Below, one piece after another: positions 1 to 9,201 of a DNA stretch of 33,341 bases. A model generated the notes under the pieces. That model was not told where the DNA came from, did no database searches, and saw only the letters and a list, made by a program, of their open reading frames with translations. The stretch lies in the NCBI GenBank assembly GCA_030180075.1, contig JASNJN010000196.1:1-33341 (forward strand), written 5' to 3'. Position numbers and translations under genes: made by a program. The stretch is from Mikrocytos mackini (taxonomy: Eukaryota; Endomyxa; Ascetosporea; Mikrocytida; Mikrocytiidae). Position 1 is the stretch's first letter. Each line of letters opens with the position of its first letter.

Positions 1-60
1 TCTTATTCTTATTCTTATTNTTATTTATTNTTANTTTATTCTTTATTTTTTTCTTTCTTT
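1..60. repeat. TTATTC/TTTATT low-complexity tract with Ns
   Basis: The first 60 bases are a degenerate run of TTATTC and TTTATT units containing three Ns. This is simple-sequence DNA at a contig edge or gap, and it carries no coding signal. Confidence 0.7.
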
Positions 61-773
61 ATTATATCTATTAATTAAATCCCAAATTTCTTTCTATTAT
101 ATGAACCCAAAAACAAAAGACAAAATTCGAGTGTTTTATAATGTGATGTCTTCTTTTGATATTAATTCATTTCAATCCTCAAATTCAAATTACTATATTG
201 ATATCTAAAACTCATCGTATGGTAAGTATCTGAATTATATCCACCGATCCATACGCATATCCCAAACTTATAACATGTTGCTCTGTGTCTTTTCAAATTT
301 TGGATGGATTTGATGTTATGTCTTGCTTGTATTCTCTAATAAGTTCTAGTATTCGCCTTATACGGAAGCTTTGGTCCTAGTTTTGTAGGAATGGTTGTTT
401 ATGTTGTTTGTGGTGGTAGTATACCATGCTATTAATGACGCCATGGCCTAGGCGGTGTATAGATGGATTTGCTGTAATTTTTAAAGTTTTAAAAAATAAA
501 ACAGGTGCATTTTTTAACATACTCGTCATATAAGTGTACAAACAGATTTAACCTTTTATAACAACATAGAAATACATGTATATGCGTTTTAAACCCCAAA
601 ATAAAGCCTTAATTTTTTGAAAAATCTCGATTCTCAGCATTCGCGACACTTTTTTTGGACCAAATATCGAGCTATCAGAAAACCTGGCACAGGGCATTTT
701 AATGACCAGGAACCACTAGCCCGAAAAATAAATATATTACAAGTAGATTACGCCTATTAAAAAACCAAATAAA
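61..773. other. AT-rich stretch without a recognisable gene
   Basis: I see no ORF with coding character, no inverted-repeat pair and no RNA gene in this stretch. A short segment at 479-502 resembles the inner edge of the MULE-1 terminal repeat, but it is too short and AT-rich to claim. Confidence 0.5.
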
Positions 774-1348
774 TTGAGCTACATCGAAATTTTCTGGGTG
801 CATATAGACACTCCCCTCTTTCTAACAACCGGTCCAACCCACAAAAATTCACAAAAAACTTTCAAATTAATAAGCAATGCTCTAACGTTCTTACTAAAGC
901 TATTCGACTTCTTTACGTCTTCCTTCTTAAACAACCTTATTACTTCTCCTCCTACTAAAAACAATCCATATAAAGAATTTAAATACAAGCCTCAATACAA
1001 CAAAACAAGAAACATTGAACACTCAGCGTTTATGGATAACCCTAATTTATCCATACGTTTAAAATCGTTACTCAAAAAAGAAAATAAAGAATTTCTCGAA
1101 AATGAATTATATTTCAATTTGTATGAAAGACAAAATTACAAAATTCAATTTTGGGGTTCTCTTCCAAATTAGAAAAAGTAACCAAAAATATAAAAGAAGA
1201 GTTAAATTATAAAACTGACAATTTCAATGTTTTAATTTATGAAATGGGAAATATAAAAGAAGAAAATATAATAGAGAACACAAAATTAGAACAATGTGAG
1301 ATTTCAGCATTAAAAATAGGAAAAGTATATTTGCACAAGAAATTTTGA
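774..1348 (+). pseudogene. Hypothetical ORF pair, possibly one frameshifted gene
   Basis: Two overlapping frames (774-1172 and 1151-1348) read on from one another if one base is added in the T/G run near 1149-1156, so they could be one gene of about 190 residues broken by an indel. The product is rich in Lys, Asn, Glu and Phe, which is expected of AT-rich DNA. I recognise no domain. The first frame opens at a TTG, not an ATG. The final codons (from 1328) lie inside the fold-back element at 1328-1660, so the present stop codon is supplied by that element and the original 3' end is lost or displaced. A chance open frame cannot be excluded. Confidence 0.25.
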
Positions 1349-1660
1349 AAAAATTTCGAGTGCAAATATCGCCGCAATTAGTTATGTTGTTTCTCATCAA
1401 ATTTTAACATAGATCTGGGGCTCGGTTTTTGATTTAATTGTTTTGCCAAATTAATTACATTTATTTGTTACCATTTTTCGATTTTCTAATTTTAAATGAA
1501 GAAATTCCGAAAATTCGCCGATTATAAAGGAAATTTTTTAATCAAGACAATAATTACAAAATTAAGTCCCCAGATCATTGTTAAAACTTGATGAGAAACA
1601 AAATACATCGCTTAGAGTAAAAATAAACATATATAAAAAATTTTATTTAATGTGCAAATA
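1328..1660. mobile_element. Fold-back MITE, TA-flanked (Tc1/mariner-like)
   Basis: The outer ends are inverted copies, TATTTGCACA at 1328 and TGTGCAAATA ending at 1660, each flanked by TA (1326-1327 and 1661-1662). A second inverted pair lies inside: 1389-1420 (GTTTCTCATCAA ... GATCTGGGG) and 1568-1599, 32 bp each with about three mismatches. No transposase is encoded. A TA duplication and long imperfect inverted arms are usual for non-autonomous Tc1/mariner-type elements. That assignment is an inference, because TA is a weak duplication in such AT-rich DNA. Confidence 0.55.
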
Positions 1661-1789
1661 TAATCTGCCAACAAAAAAATCTCCATAGTTTATCCCACGG
1701 ACAATGGACATATAAAATAGAGACAAAATTCGATATGCCTAAACAAAGAAACACAACACATAAGTTTAAATATGGAAAAAATGCCTAAC

Positions 1790-2061
1790 AAAAAATATTT
1801 TTAGCGTCGCTTTTAAGTCAACCCGTGTCACGCGACCGAACGGTAGAGTTGACTCGTTCGCCAATTTTCTCATTCTCGCTGGTCCCAGTTCATCCAATTC
1901 CTTTGCCCTCTCTAGATACAATTTCCCCAGTTTCTCGACCAATTGTCGGGCGGTGGAATATTTTGTCTCGATGCCTTGGACTCGGCTAGCTTCATGATGA
2001 CCTCTATCGAGAGTTTGTTCAGATCCTCTCGGATCTCATCAAAGAGTGTATGTACCGCCAT
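1790..2061 (-). pseudogene. Short broken coding remnant, unknown product
   Basis: On the minus strand an ATG at 2061 opens a frame reading MAVHTLFDEIREDLNKL, which hits a stop after about 50 codons. The reading switches frame in the AAGGCATCGAG stretch near 1980 and then stays open to about 1790, with coding-like composition (for example RQLVEKLGKLYLERAKELDE). The segment is clearly more GC-rich than its flanks. It looks like about 90 codons of a real protein with one indel, helical and charged, perhaps the gag-like start of a retroelement. No domain is recognisable. Confidence 0.35.
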
Positions 2062-2126
2062 ATTGTAGATATTCACTTGTTAAATATTGGTATAAGCTAT
2101 TTACAGTCAATTTTTTTCTTTTATTG

Positions 2127-2373
2127 GTGTTTATAATATGAATAAAATATCTTTGTTTTATTAATTTATTGTTATATGTAGCTATTTGGAGTAATAGTTT
2201 GTTTTGTGCCCCGAATACTTTGTTTAGAACGTTTCATTTCTTTATTTTTGTAAAGGTTGAAACTATCTATAACATGATTGAACGGAGTATTAAAAACTTA
2301 TGGATGGGTGGTTCTTATATTCTGTACATTAGATCCGTATTGTAGGTTTTATTTTTTAAAAACTTTAAAACTT
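2127..2373 (+). repeat. MULE-1 left terminal inverted repeat
   Basis: This 247 bp segment starts GTGTTTATAATATG and ends AACTTTAAAACTT. Its reverse complement is 5183-5428. Reading both arms by eye I find about two substitutions near the outer end (GAATAAAA against GACTAAAA) and a one-base indel in a T run. Confidence 0.9.
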
Positions 2374-2899
2374 GGACCGAAGTATATTAGTGGTCTGCCG
2401 AGTTAGGAAAACGTTACACAACAAAACACTGAATAACGGGTTCGATTGTTGAGAACAAACAACATGAGTTGACTTTTAAGACCAAGGTGCTTTCTAGATC
2501 GAACTAGAACTCAATTTAGAAGAACAGAGAGAAAGGTGTGTTTTGTTTACCTATACTATTGGGCAACCGTCAACAACCTCTGTATCAGTACAAATTATTT
2601 CTTTGGGATGATCCCATTGTTTGATATAGACTTTGTCGGGTGATTTCTAATAAAGCCATGTATCAAATAGGAAAAGTATACAGAAATAAATTTTAACACA
2701 CCCTGTTAGGAGTTTGATGAATGTCTTTAAAACACAATCAATATTTGTTCTAGTTTATTTGAAATAGAATTGATTTAATAAACAAATGAAGAGTATATAA
2801 TGAAAAGATATTTAACCAAACTGTGAAATAAACATCGTGTTGTATATAAACGAAAGTTAGAATATTATAAGATAAAGTTTTATTAAACTAAAGAATTAA
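2374..2899. other. Non-coding interior of MULE-1
   Basis: This is the spacer between the left TIR and the 3' end of the transposase gene. No further ORF or repeat is visible. It presumably contains the transposase 3' UTR. Confidence 0.5.
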
Positions 2900-5078
2900 T
2901 TAATAATAACAAATAATAATACGAAATTTCCAAATTACATTATTTCTTTTATTTTTCATTTTCTTCCTGCCTTTCTGAGAATTGTTTTCAATCGGGGTAC
3001 AATTGAATAATTCACTGCAAATTCTTTTCTCTTCACTTTTATTCTCGTTTGTACTATAATATCCAAAATTCCTCATTAGTATATCTTCTTCGTCTTGATT
3101 AACACTATCTACAAAATGAGAAAGCATTTGAATTCCATATTCTTTGGAATACTTCTTTCCCGCCATGATACTTGCTAGTTTGTCCATAAAAATTTTAAAT
3201 TCCTTAAACCTTAATCTTTCATCTCCAATACAGCCGTCTTTAACAATGACTTGCATTGGCTTGTTTTCCCCTATTTGGTCTTTTGTTATAATTGTTCCTG
3301 GAATAGCGGATAGTCTGATATTTGGTTGTAATTGTGTTTGATTTCTAATTTCAGAAGTGATGTATCTATGCTGTTTGCCCTCAGTACTCCAAACAGTTTT
3401 ATCAGGCATAACATTAAGTGTCTGAACTTCGTCATTTAAGTATTTATTTCTTGAGTGTACTATTATCGGGTTTCTATAAAATTTGCTTAGATTCGGAGTT
3501 TTTTGGGTAGAATGTGAAAAAGTAAGTTTCTCATTAGAAGTCGCATTTAATGAGGAAGCATCTTCGACATGTTCTTCTTTTCGATGTATCCACCGCTTAT
3601 GTACGAATTTCAACAAATCAAAATTATTATCTTTTCTATAATTAAATAGAATGTGTTTACACGGTAGGCCTATCTGTTTAGTAAAAGTGCAGCACCTTAT
3701 AACATCAAATAATACTGTGTCATCTGTATTTAATGTCGAATATGAAAGGCGTTCTATTTTGAGTATGTTTTTGAATGCAAATCTCGAGATTTTATCTTCT
3801 GAAAACTGTAGATGAAGAGGAATATACCCTCTTTTCCGCCTTCTTTTGTCACGATCATTCTGTTGAGCGCTTCTATGGGTTTTAAGCCGTAAGTAATCTC
3901 CATTTCTTTGAGGAAAACTCCAATTTTATTTTTTAATTTCAAATTATCCTTAACATGTTTAAAGCACCCCTCTATCGCATTGGTTGTCTTTGTGAATAAA
4001 TTTAATCGCTTTTCCATAAAACACGGAACAAACTCAGCACATATATTGTTCCAATTCTCGTTCCAGTATACCAATGCGGGGGCACAAAGTAGTTTACGTA
4101 AAAACTCATATCTTTCTTCCGAATGACAGTGTACCATCTTAAACATAATCTTCTTATTAAATACACATTTATTTTTAGATAAGCCTAGTTTGCCTGGAGA
4201 AGTTGCATGTAAGATCGCTTTCTTAATGTGGAATATACAAAGCGAAATTTGTGCCGATGGGAAGTATTCCTTGAGTACCTTTCTCTCAGCAAGATCTTTA
4301 TCACTAATACAGTACTCTGTTTTAGTGGAATCGTTTTCAAGTTTAAAAATCTCGAATATCCTCGAAAGTAAATGATATGACTCATTATGAAGTGTAAACC
4401 AAGCAAATACTCGAGGAGATCTTTCTTCATTAAAGCCAACTAGCATAAAGCAACTCCAATTTAAATCCAACAACTTAAATGTCGAATCGATCAAAATAAC
4501 TTCCCCGAATCTCTTATACTCGCTTTTCATAACATTCGACTGTACATATACACCAATCATTTTTCCTTTTTCACAATTTAAAGTTTTCACTACACCTTCT
4601 TCTTGTAGATAGTCAATTGACTGTTGTAATGTATATTGCTTTGGGTGTATTTCTTTCAAATTAGCTATATCTTTTGTGCTCCAAAACTCACAGGATATCT
4701 TTGTTATATACTGTGCTAATTTTGCGTTTTTACTCCCATTCTTTTAAGAAAACTGAGTTCGCTCATCATTTCGAGGGATAATTTAGTCCGGGTTTATTTT
4801 CCGGCGAAATTCTGTGCGTGGCTAAGATTGAGATTTTGTATTTTTAATTTATTCTTTTTCGCACTGAAATTTATTCTTATAAACGCAGTACAACCTATCT
4901 TTTTGGTTGTAGACTCCTTAAATTTGGCTTCGCTTTGTCTTCCATCCCCACATTCACATGCGAGAAGAATAGTTTTATAAATATTGGCATTTATTAGGGT
5001 CTTGATGTATGAAGTGGTGTATTTATCGTTAATACCCTTTGATGTTAAGTATACAGATTTATGTGTTGCAAATTTCAT
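2900..5078 (-). pseudogene. MULE-1 transposase, frameshifted
   Basis: Read from 5078 downward. The first 94 codons form an FLYWCH/FAR1-like DNA-binding segment (CECGDG, then KKIGCTAFIRI, a pattern resembling the GCPAxIR motif of that family) and stop at 4794. A bridge of about 130 bp has a stop and a frame change. A 301-codon frame (3754-4659) then carries the MULE catalytic domain: first Asp in VILIDSTFKL (residue 58), second Asp in YCISDKD (120), the Cys/His pair in LCIFHIKK (141/144), and Glu in TNAIEGCFKH (230). A further shift near 3840 leads into the frame with the SWIM finger (CCTFTKQIGLPCKHIL, about 3620-3690), which continues to the 238-codon tail ending at 2900. At least three indels or stops interrupt it, so it is either inactive or badly sequenced here. 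The product would cut and rejoin the TIRs listed above. Confidence 0.85.
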
Positions 5079-5182
5079 CCCGTGTTCTGTCTCATACAGT
5101 CCGATAGCTTGCCGATATTCGTGGTAATTTGAAAAGATCTTTCCTTTGAATAGAAGAGAGTTATGTGTTGTTTGGCACTCTA

Positions 5183-5428
5183 AAGTTTTAAAGTTTTTAA
5201 AAAATAAAACCTACAATACGGATCTAATGTACAGAATATAAGAACCACCCATCCATAAGTTTTTAATACTCCGTTCAATCATGTTATAGATAGTTTCAAC
5301 CTTTACAAAATAAAGAAATGAAACGTTCTAAACAAAGTATTCGGGGCACAAAACAAACTATTACTCCAAATAGCTACATATAACAATAAATTAATAAAAC
5401 AAAGATATTTTAGTCATATTATAAACAC
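5183..5428 (-). repeat. MULE-1 right terminal inverted repeat
   Basis: This is the 246 bp partner of the repeat at 2127-2373, read on the minus strand. It ends CATATTATAAACAC at 5428. Confidence 0.9.
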
Positions 5429-5479
5429 GGGAAAACATAAAGCACACAAAAAAAATCAAAAATTTTTTAAAAACTAGTA

Positions 5480-6847
5480 ATGTTTCCACGCAACGTACCG
5501 CAGTGCATTACTGGAGGTGACGGGCCCGACGTCGTGACAACTAAAGCGACAAGTGCCCCAAAGTCCTCCAAGCCCTTGAAAAGGCTCTCAACCCAACCCT
5601 CGTCTGGCCCTCCCTGTGAGAGTATACAACCAGACAAGGACACACGTTGGTCAAGTCACGTCGATAACGCCATAAAAGCGGGGCCGAAAGGCCCGACAAA
5701 AGAAGACGTGTACGGAATCAAGTCAAAAATACCTGACCACAGGTCCGGTGAACCTCCCAAAGGGCAGGCAAACCACGAATTCCACTTCTCGCTAGGGAAA
5801 GGGCAGAATGCCCGTGTTGGTCCAAAGGGCTCCCCCCAGCGTTCGAAAAAAGGTCAAAGGTTTTTATCGCCCTGGGCGAAAAATCCGAATAGCGTCTCAA
5901 AGACCACGCGGCGACCCAAAAGGGATAAGTCTCTTCATACCCCTCAAAGGGTATTCCCAAGAGAATTTCTATTTTCAAAAAATTTAAATTCTCAAAAAAA
6001 TATGGAAAGCAAAGAAGTCAAAGACAACAAAACCACAACCACTGTGGTTGCAGCCACGTCAGCCGAAAACCCCGAAAACGAGGACAGGGGATGTGTAAGC
6101 GAAGCAGAAGACGTGTGCCCAACAAAGCCCACCTTGGGTGAAAAGAATCCCCATGATGACCCCAAAGGAGATGCAACTGAGGAAGCCGCCACGCTACTTG
6201 CCTCCTACTCAAAGATTAGAGCGCAATTAACAGCAATTGGCATCAACCCCGATCAAATCGGCAAGGGGAAGTGCAGTACCCGCAACCAGAGTCGAAAAGT
6301 AAGGGGGTGGATGAACAAAAAGACAAAGACGAACGCAGTTAGCGGGAGTTCTAACTCAAAATCATCTAAACCAAAGCCATTGACACATGCACCAAAGTGG
6401 TTGCCAAACAATGGATTATCCGACGACGGGATAAAGCTCCTAAATGTTTTAGCCAAAGACAAGAACATATGGGAGTCCCTAGCAAAGGAGAAGATAGGCG
6501 AAGCCGCCTCTAATCTGAAGGGAGAAGCAGATCGCCAAAGGCTATCAGTATCCCGATCAGAGTGTGCACGTATCTTAAAAAGATACAGTTGGCCCTCTAA
6601 CGAAGGCCTCCACACATGCGGAGCCCAGGAGGACAAACTAGTCCTAGAAGGACTACCCTCTAGGTTTATCCGACTAGCGATAGCGCTACACTACAGCCGG
6701 TCTTCCGTGGCTCCAGAAAAAGCCTTAGAAAGGTGGTACAACACGTACAGGACGGACTCATGGTCTAAACTGGCAGTGCTAGAGCCTAAACTCCCTTTGG
6801 GATGGTGGACGGCCATGATGCACTTAGTGATGTCATGCCCGACCTGA
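5480..6847 (+). CDS. Retrotransposon ORF1, first part
   Basis: This frame of 455 codons starts at an ATG that follows an A/T-rich leader. The first 150 residues are rich in Lys, Pro, Gly and Ser and look disordered and nucleic-acid binding. A more ordered part follows from about residue 310 (ALHYSRSSVAPEKALERW). I see no CCHC or C2H2 finger, so its type is not diagnosable. It ends in a stop at 6845-6847. The protein sense continues in the -1 frame from 6802, so either an indel or a frameshift joins it to the next segment. By position it is likely an RNA-binding or accessory protein of the element. Confidence 0.6.
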   Translation: MFPRNVPQCITGGDGPDVVTTKATSAPKSSKPLKRLSTQPSSGPPCESIQPDKDTRWSSHVDNAIKAGPKGPTKEDVYGIKSKIPDHRSGEPPKGQANHEFHFSLGKGQNARVGPKGSPQRSKKGQRFLSPWAKNPNSVSKTTRRPKRDKSLHTPQRVFPREFLFSKNLNSQKNMESKEVKDNKTTTTVVAATSAENPENEDRGCVSEAEDVCPTKPTLGEKNPHDDPKGDATEEAATLLASYSKIRAQLTAIGINPDQIGKGKCSTRNQSRKVRGWMNKKTKTNAVSGSSNSKSSKPKPLTHAPKWLPNNGLSDDGIKLLNVLAKDKNIWESLAKEKIGEAASNLKGEADRQRLSVSRSECARILKRYSWPSNEGLHTCGAQEDKLVLEGLPSRFIRLAIALHYSRSSVAPEKALERWYNTYRTDSWSKLAVLEPKLPLGWWTAMMHLVMSCPT

Positions 6848-7605
6848 AGGACGATTGGTGGAACCCTGTATGCATAGACAATCCGTGCAAGGGGTTGTGG
6901 GATGACCTATGGAACACCCACAAGAAACCAGTGGTACAAAAGGCCACACAGAAAGAAAGCACGCTGAACTCACTACAGAATGTATTTATCAGTAAAGCTA
7001 AGCCTGAAGAACGAAACCCCAATGTTGGGACCCAGGAAAATGAAGGCACCGTCTCAACTAGCGGTCAAAGACCAGATACAGGCGATAAAGAACTCCCTGG
7101 ACAAGCTAGGAGAAAGAGTAGCCAAAGACAGCTCACTAAAGAGCAAAAAAAGACCAACAAACGGGAATCCGAAGAAGCCCTTCTCAAAGAAGTGAGCGAA
7201 AGGAGAAGAAGCCAAAGGTTGGCCCGATTGAGAACAAAAGAGTCTGACAACGAAGCTTACGAAGAAGCGTTGGAGGAAATAAATAACTTAAAGGATAATA
7301 GTAAAACATGTTCTTTAAACCTCACAGAGGTTCTTGATGTTAAACAAAAAGAAGCAGTGTTGCAAAGCAGCGTAAAGCTTAACATAACCCCAAGCGTCCA
7401 AGACGTGAAGGCTTACATCAAAAAGGTAGGCTTTAGAACCACCAGAACCTTCCAAGAAAGGTCTATCTGGTTGAGCAGGGTAACGGTTAAAAACCGCGGC
7501 CTCTCAGTAAGGTTACAAAGATACCTCAAAGGCCTAAAAGGCCTTTGTAGCAAAGCAATTAGGAACCCAACGAGGGGGACAGATTGCAGCCTCCAAGAGG
7601 TTTAA
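6802..7605 (+). CDS. Retrotransposon ORF1, second part
   Basis: This frame of 267 codons overlaps the end of the previous frame by 46 bp and carries on its coding character (DVMPDLKDDWWNPVC). The middle is a highly charged, probably coiled-coil stretch (EEALLKEVSERRRSQRLARL). It ends at a TAA at 7603-7605. Twelve bases later, in the same frame, the RT-bearing ORF starts with ATGGGACAA, so this could be a true ORF1/ORF2 boundary and not a nonsense mutation. No known domain is recognised. Confidence 0.55.
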   Translation: MVDGHDALSDVMPDLKDDWWNPVCIDNPCKGLWDDLWNTHKKPVVQKATQKESTLNSLQNVFISKAKPEERNPNVGTQENEGTVSTSGQRPDTGDKELPGQARRKSSQRQLTKEQKKTNKRESEEALLKEVSERRRSQRLARLRTKESDNEAYEEALEEINNLKDNSKTCSLNLTEVLDVKQKEAVLQSSVKLNITPSVQDVKAYIKKVGFRTTRTFQERSIWLSRVTVKNRGLSVRLQRYLKGLKGLCSKAIRNPTRGTDCSLQEV

Positions 7606-7617
7606 AATATACCCAAC

Positions 7618-9201
7618 ATGGGACAAAAACTGTCGGAATCAAAGACTCGCAGGCAGGTGCAAAGATCCAGTCTAGCACAAATCCAGAGCTCACTTGATGC
7701 CCTGAATAAGACATACCAAAGGATGTCAAACCTCATCGAGGCCTACAAAGACAAAATGTCGGAGTATCACGAGAGATTCAAAGAGTTCTCAATCAAGGAG
7801 GCATATAAGCACCTGTCCCTACAAGGGAAAGATGCCCCTATCCTCGAACCCAAAACATCGGGCCATAACACTTGCATCCCCGAAACGGGACGTAAGGAAC
7901 CCGTACCAATGACATCCGCGGCTAAGGGCAAAGCCCCAAAAGTGGAGGAACAAAAAAGTAAAGTAAAGAAGGACGACCAAGCAAAGCTGAAATTGTCCCT
8001 CATGTTATGGGGTAAAACCTTGAATCTGCTAAAAGCAGAAGAGGAGGATGGGGCCTTCATAAGGAACCTCNTCCCTGCGCGCCTCACAATCCACCAGGAT
8101 GTAGTGAAAGCGTACAAACACTGTGTGCGTTCCAAAATGGACACAATCACGCTTGAACAGCTAAACGCTTTGACGTACGTCATGTACTCTCATGGAAGAG
8201 ACAAGCCCAAAGAAAGGGTGACGCACAAGAGCAAATGGATAACCAAAACCCGCCAAAAGATTGACAAACTCTTGGCTTTTGCGAAGGGGGCGATCAAAAA
8301 CTCGAAAGCGGCAGAGGTGAAACATGAACTCAAAATCAAGAACAAGACCGAAGCCCGACAAGAGGCCCAGGCCCTCGAACTTGATTTACGGGTGGCAAGC
8401 CAAAGGCTGAAACTCAAAAGCTTCAAGGCCAGTGCTGTGAGAGTTAATGCTGAAGCCGTGCGGTTCTCCCGTTATAAGGGGGCCAAAGGTGGAGGCTTAA
8501 AATTTGTGAAACTCACTAATAGTGAGCCACATGCCAAGTTTTGGCGAGGTATCTGGGGTGAACCGGTAACACCCAACTCCAAAACGCTGGAGGATGCCAT
8601 AGACCGGTGCAAATTTGTAAAGGTCAACTCGCCGAAGATACATGGGCCGATTACAACCTCAGAGGTGATAACGGCCCTACAGCACACCGCCCCATGGAAG
8701 GCCACTGGGCCCGATGGCGTGTTTGCATCCCTATACAGGAAACAATGCAAACTAGTGGCACCCATTCTCTCCGGGCTGTACGACAGTATCTGCAAAGGAA
8801 AGTGCGTGCCGGGAAAGTGGTTCACAACAGGTCGGACCATCTTGTTCCACAAGAACGATGACTCTGCTGATGATCCGAAAAACTTCCGACCCATCACCAT
8901 GCTGGCAAAAGTGTATAAAGTCTTCACCTCCATAATAGAGGGAAGAGTCATAATCGCAATGCGAATGGGAGCTAACTGGGATCTAGACCAAAAGGCGCTG
9001 ACCCCAGGTAGACGAGGTTGTCTCGATGCACACATGTCCAGCGAAGCTGCGATAAAATGGTGTAGAAAGCTAACTGGAACCCCAATCCATGCGGCATTCG
9101 TAGACTTCCAGAAGGCATACGACTCAGTGAGTCATGCTGCTCTTCTGAGAATCCTCGAATGTACTGTAGGGGGAGGTCCGATGGACAAAACAACCTGGTA
9201 A
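7618..9201 (+). CDS. Retrotransposon ORF2: N-terminal region and first half of RT
   Basis: This frame has 527 codons from ATG 7618, including one N at 8071. The first 300 residues are Lys/Gln-rich with coiled-coil character. From about 345 the reverse transcriptase starts: a WKATGPDGVF block, KNFRPITMLAKVYKVF, then KALTPGRRGCLDAHMSSEA, then the catalytic FVDFQKAYDSVSHAAL holding the first active-site Asp. The frame stops at 9199-9201, but the RT continues in another frame that opens at 9159. A one-base indel between about 9160 and 9200 explains the break. Confidence 0.8.
   Translation: MGQKLSESKTRRQVQRSSLAQIQSSLDALNKTYQRMSNLIEAYKDKMSEYHERFKEFSIKEAYKHLSLQGKDAPILEPKTSGHNTCIPETGRKEPVPMTSAAKGKAPKVEEQKSKVKKDDQAKLKLSLMLWGKTLNLLKAEEEDGAFIRNLXPARLTIHQDVVKAYKHCVRSKMDTITLEQLNALTYVMYSHGRDKPKERVTHKSKWITKTRQKIDKLLAFAKGAIKNSKAAEVKHELKIKNKTEARQEAQALELDLRVASQRLKLKSFKASAVRVNAEAVRFSRYKGAKGGGLKFVKLTNSEPHAKFWRGIWGEPVTPNSKTLEDAIDRCKFVKVNSPKIHGPITTSEVITALQHTAPWKATGPDGVFASLYRKQCKLVAPILSGLYDSICKGKCVPGKWFTTGRTILFHKNDDSADDPKNFRPITMLAKVYKVFTSIIEGRVIIAMRMGANWDLDQKALTPGRRGCLDAHMSSEAAIKWCRKLTGTPIHAAFVDFQKAYDSVSHAALLRILECTVGGGPMDKTTW

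Larger units (their letters stand above)
2127..5428 (-). mobile_element. MULE-1: Mutator-like DNA transposon with long TIRs
   Basis: An inverted pair of about 247 bp (2127-2373 and 5183-5428) encloses 2.8 kb that encodes, on the minus strand, a MULE transposase with an FLYWCH/FAR1-like N-terminus, a catalytic DDE domain and a SWIM zinc finger. Long, near-identical TIRs are characteristic of Mutator-like elements. The flanks (TTTTATTG before 2127, GGGAAAAC after 5428) do not match, so no target duplication is visible. The right flank lies only about 50 bp from the non-LTR element, which may have replaced it. The high TIR identity suggests recent mobility, while the transposase frame is already broken. 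Confidence 0.85.

Noticed and set aside
479-502. Similarity to the inner edge of the MULE-1 TIR
   Set aside because: The match is about 24 bases of A/T-rich sequence with gaps and has no counterpart nearby; chance is sufficient.
2117-5438. 9-11 bp target duplication around MULE-1
   Set aside because: The flanks TTTTATTG and GGGAAAAC share no usable match.
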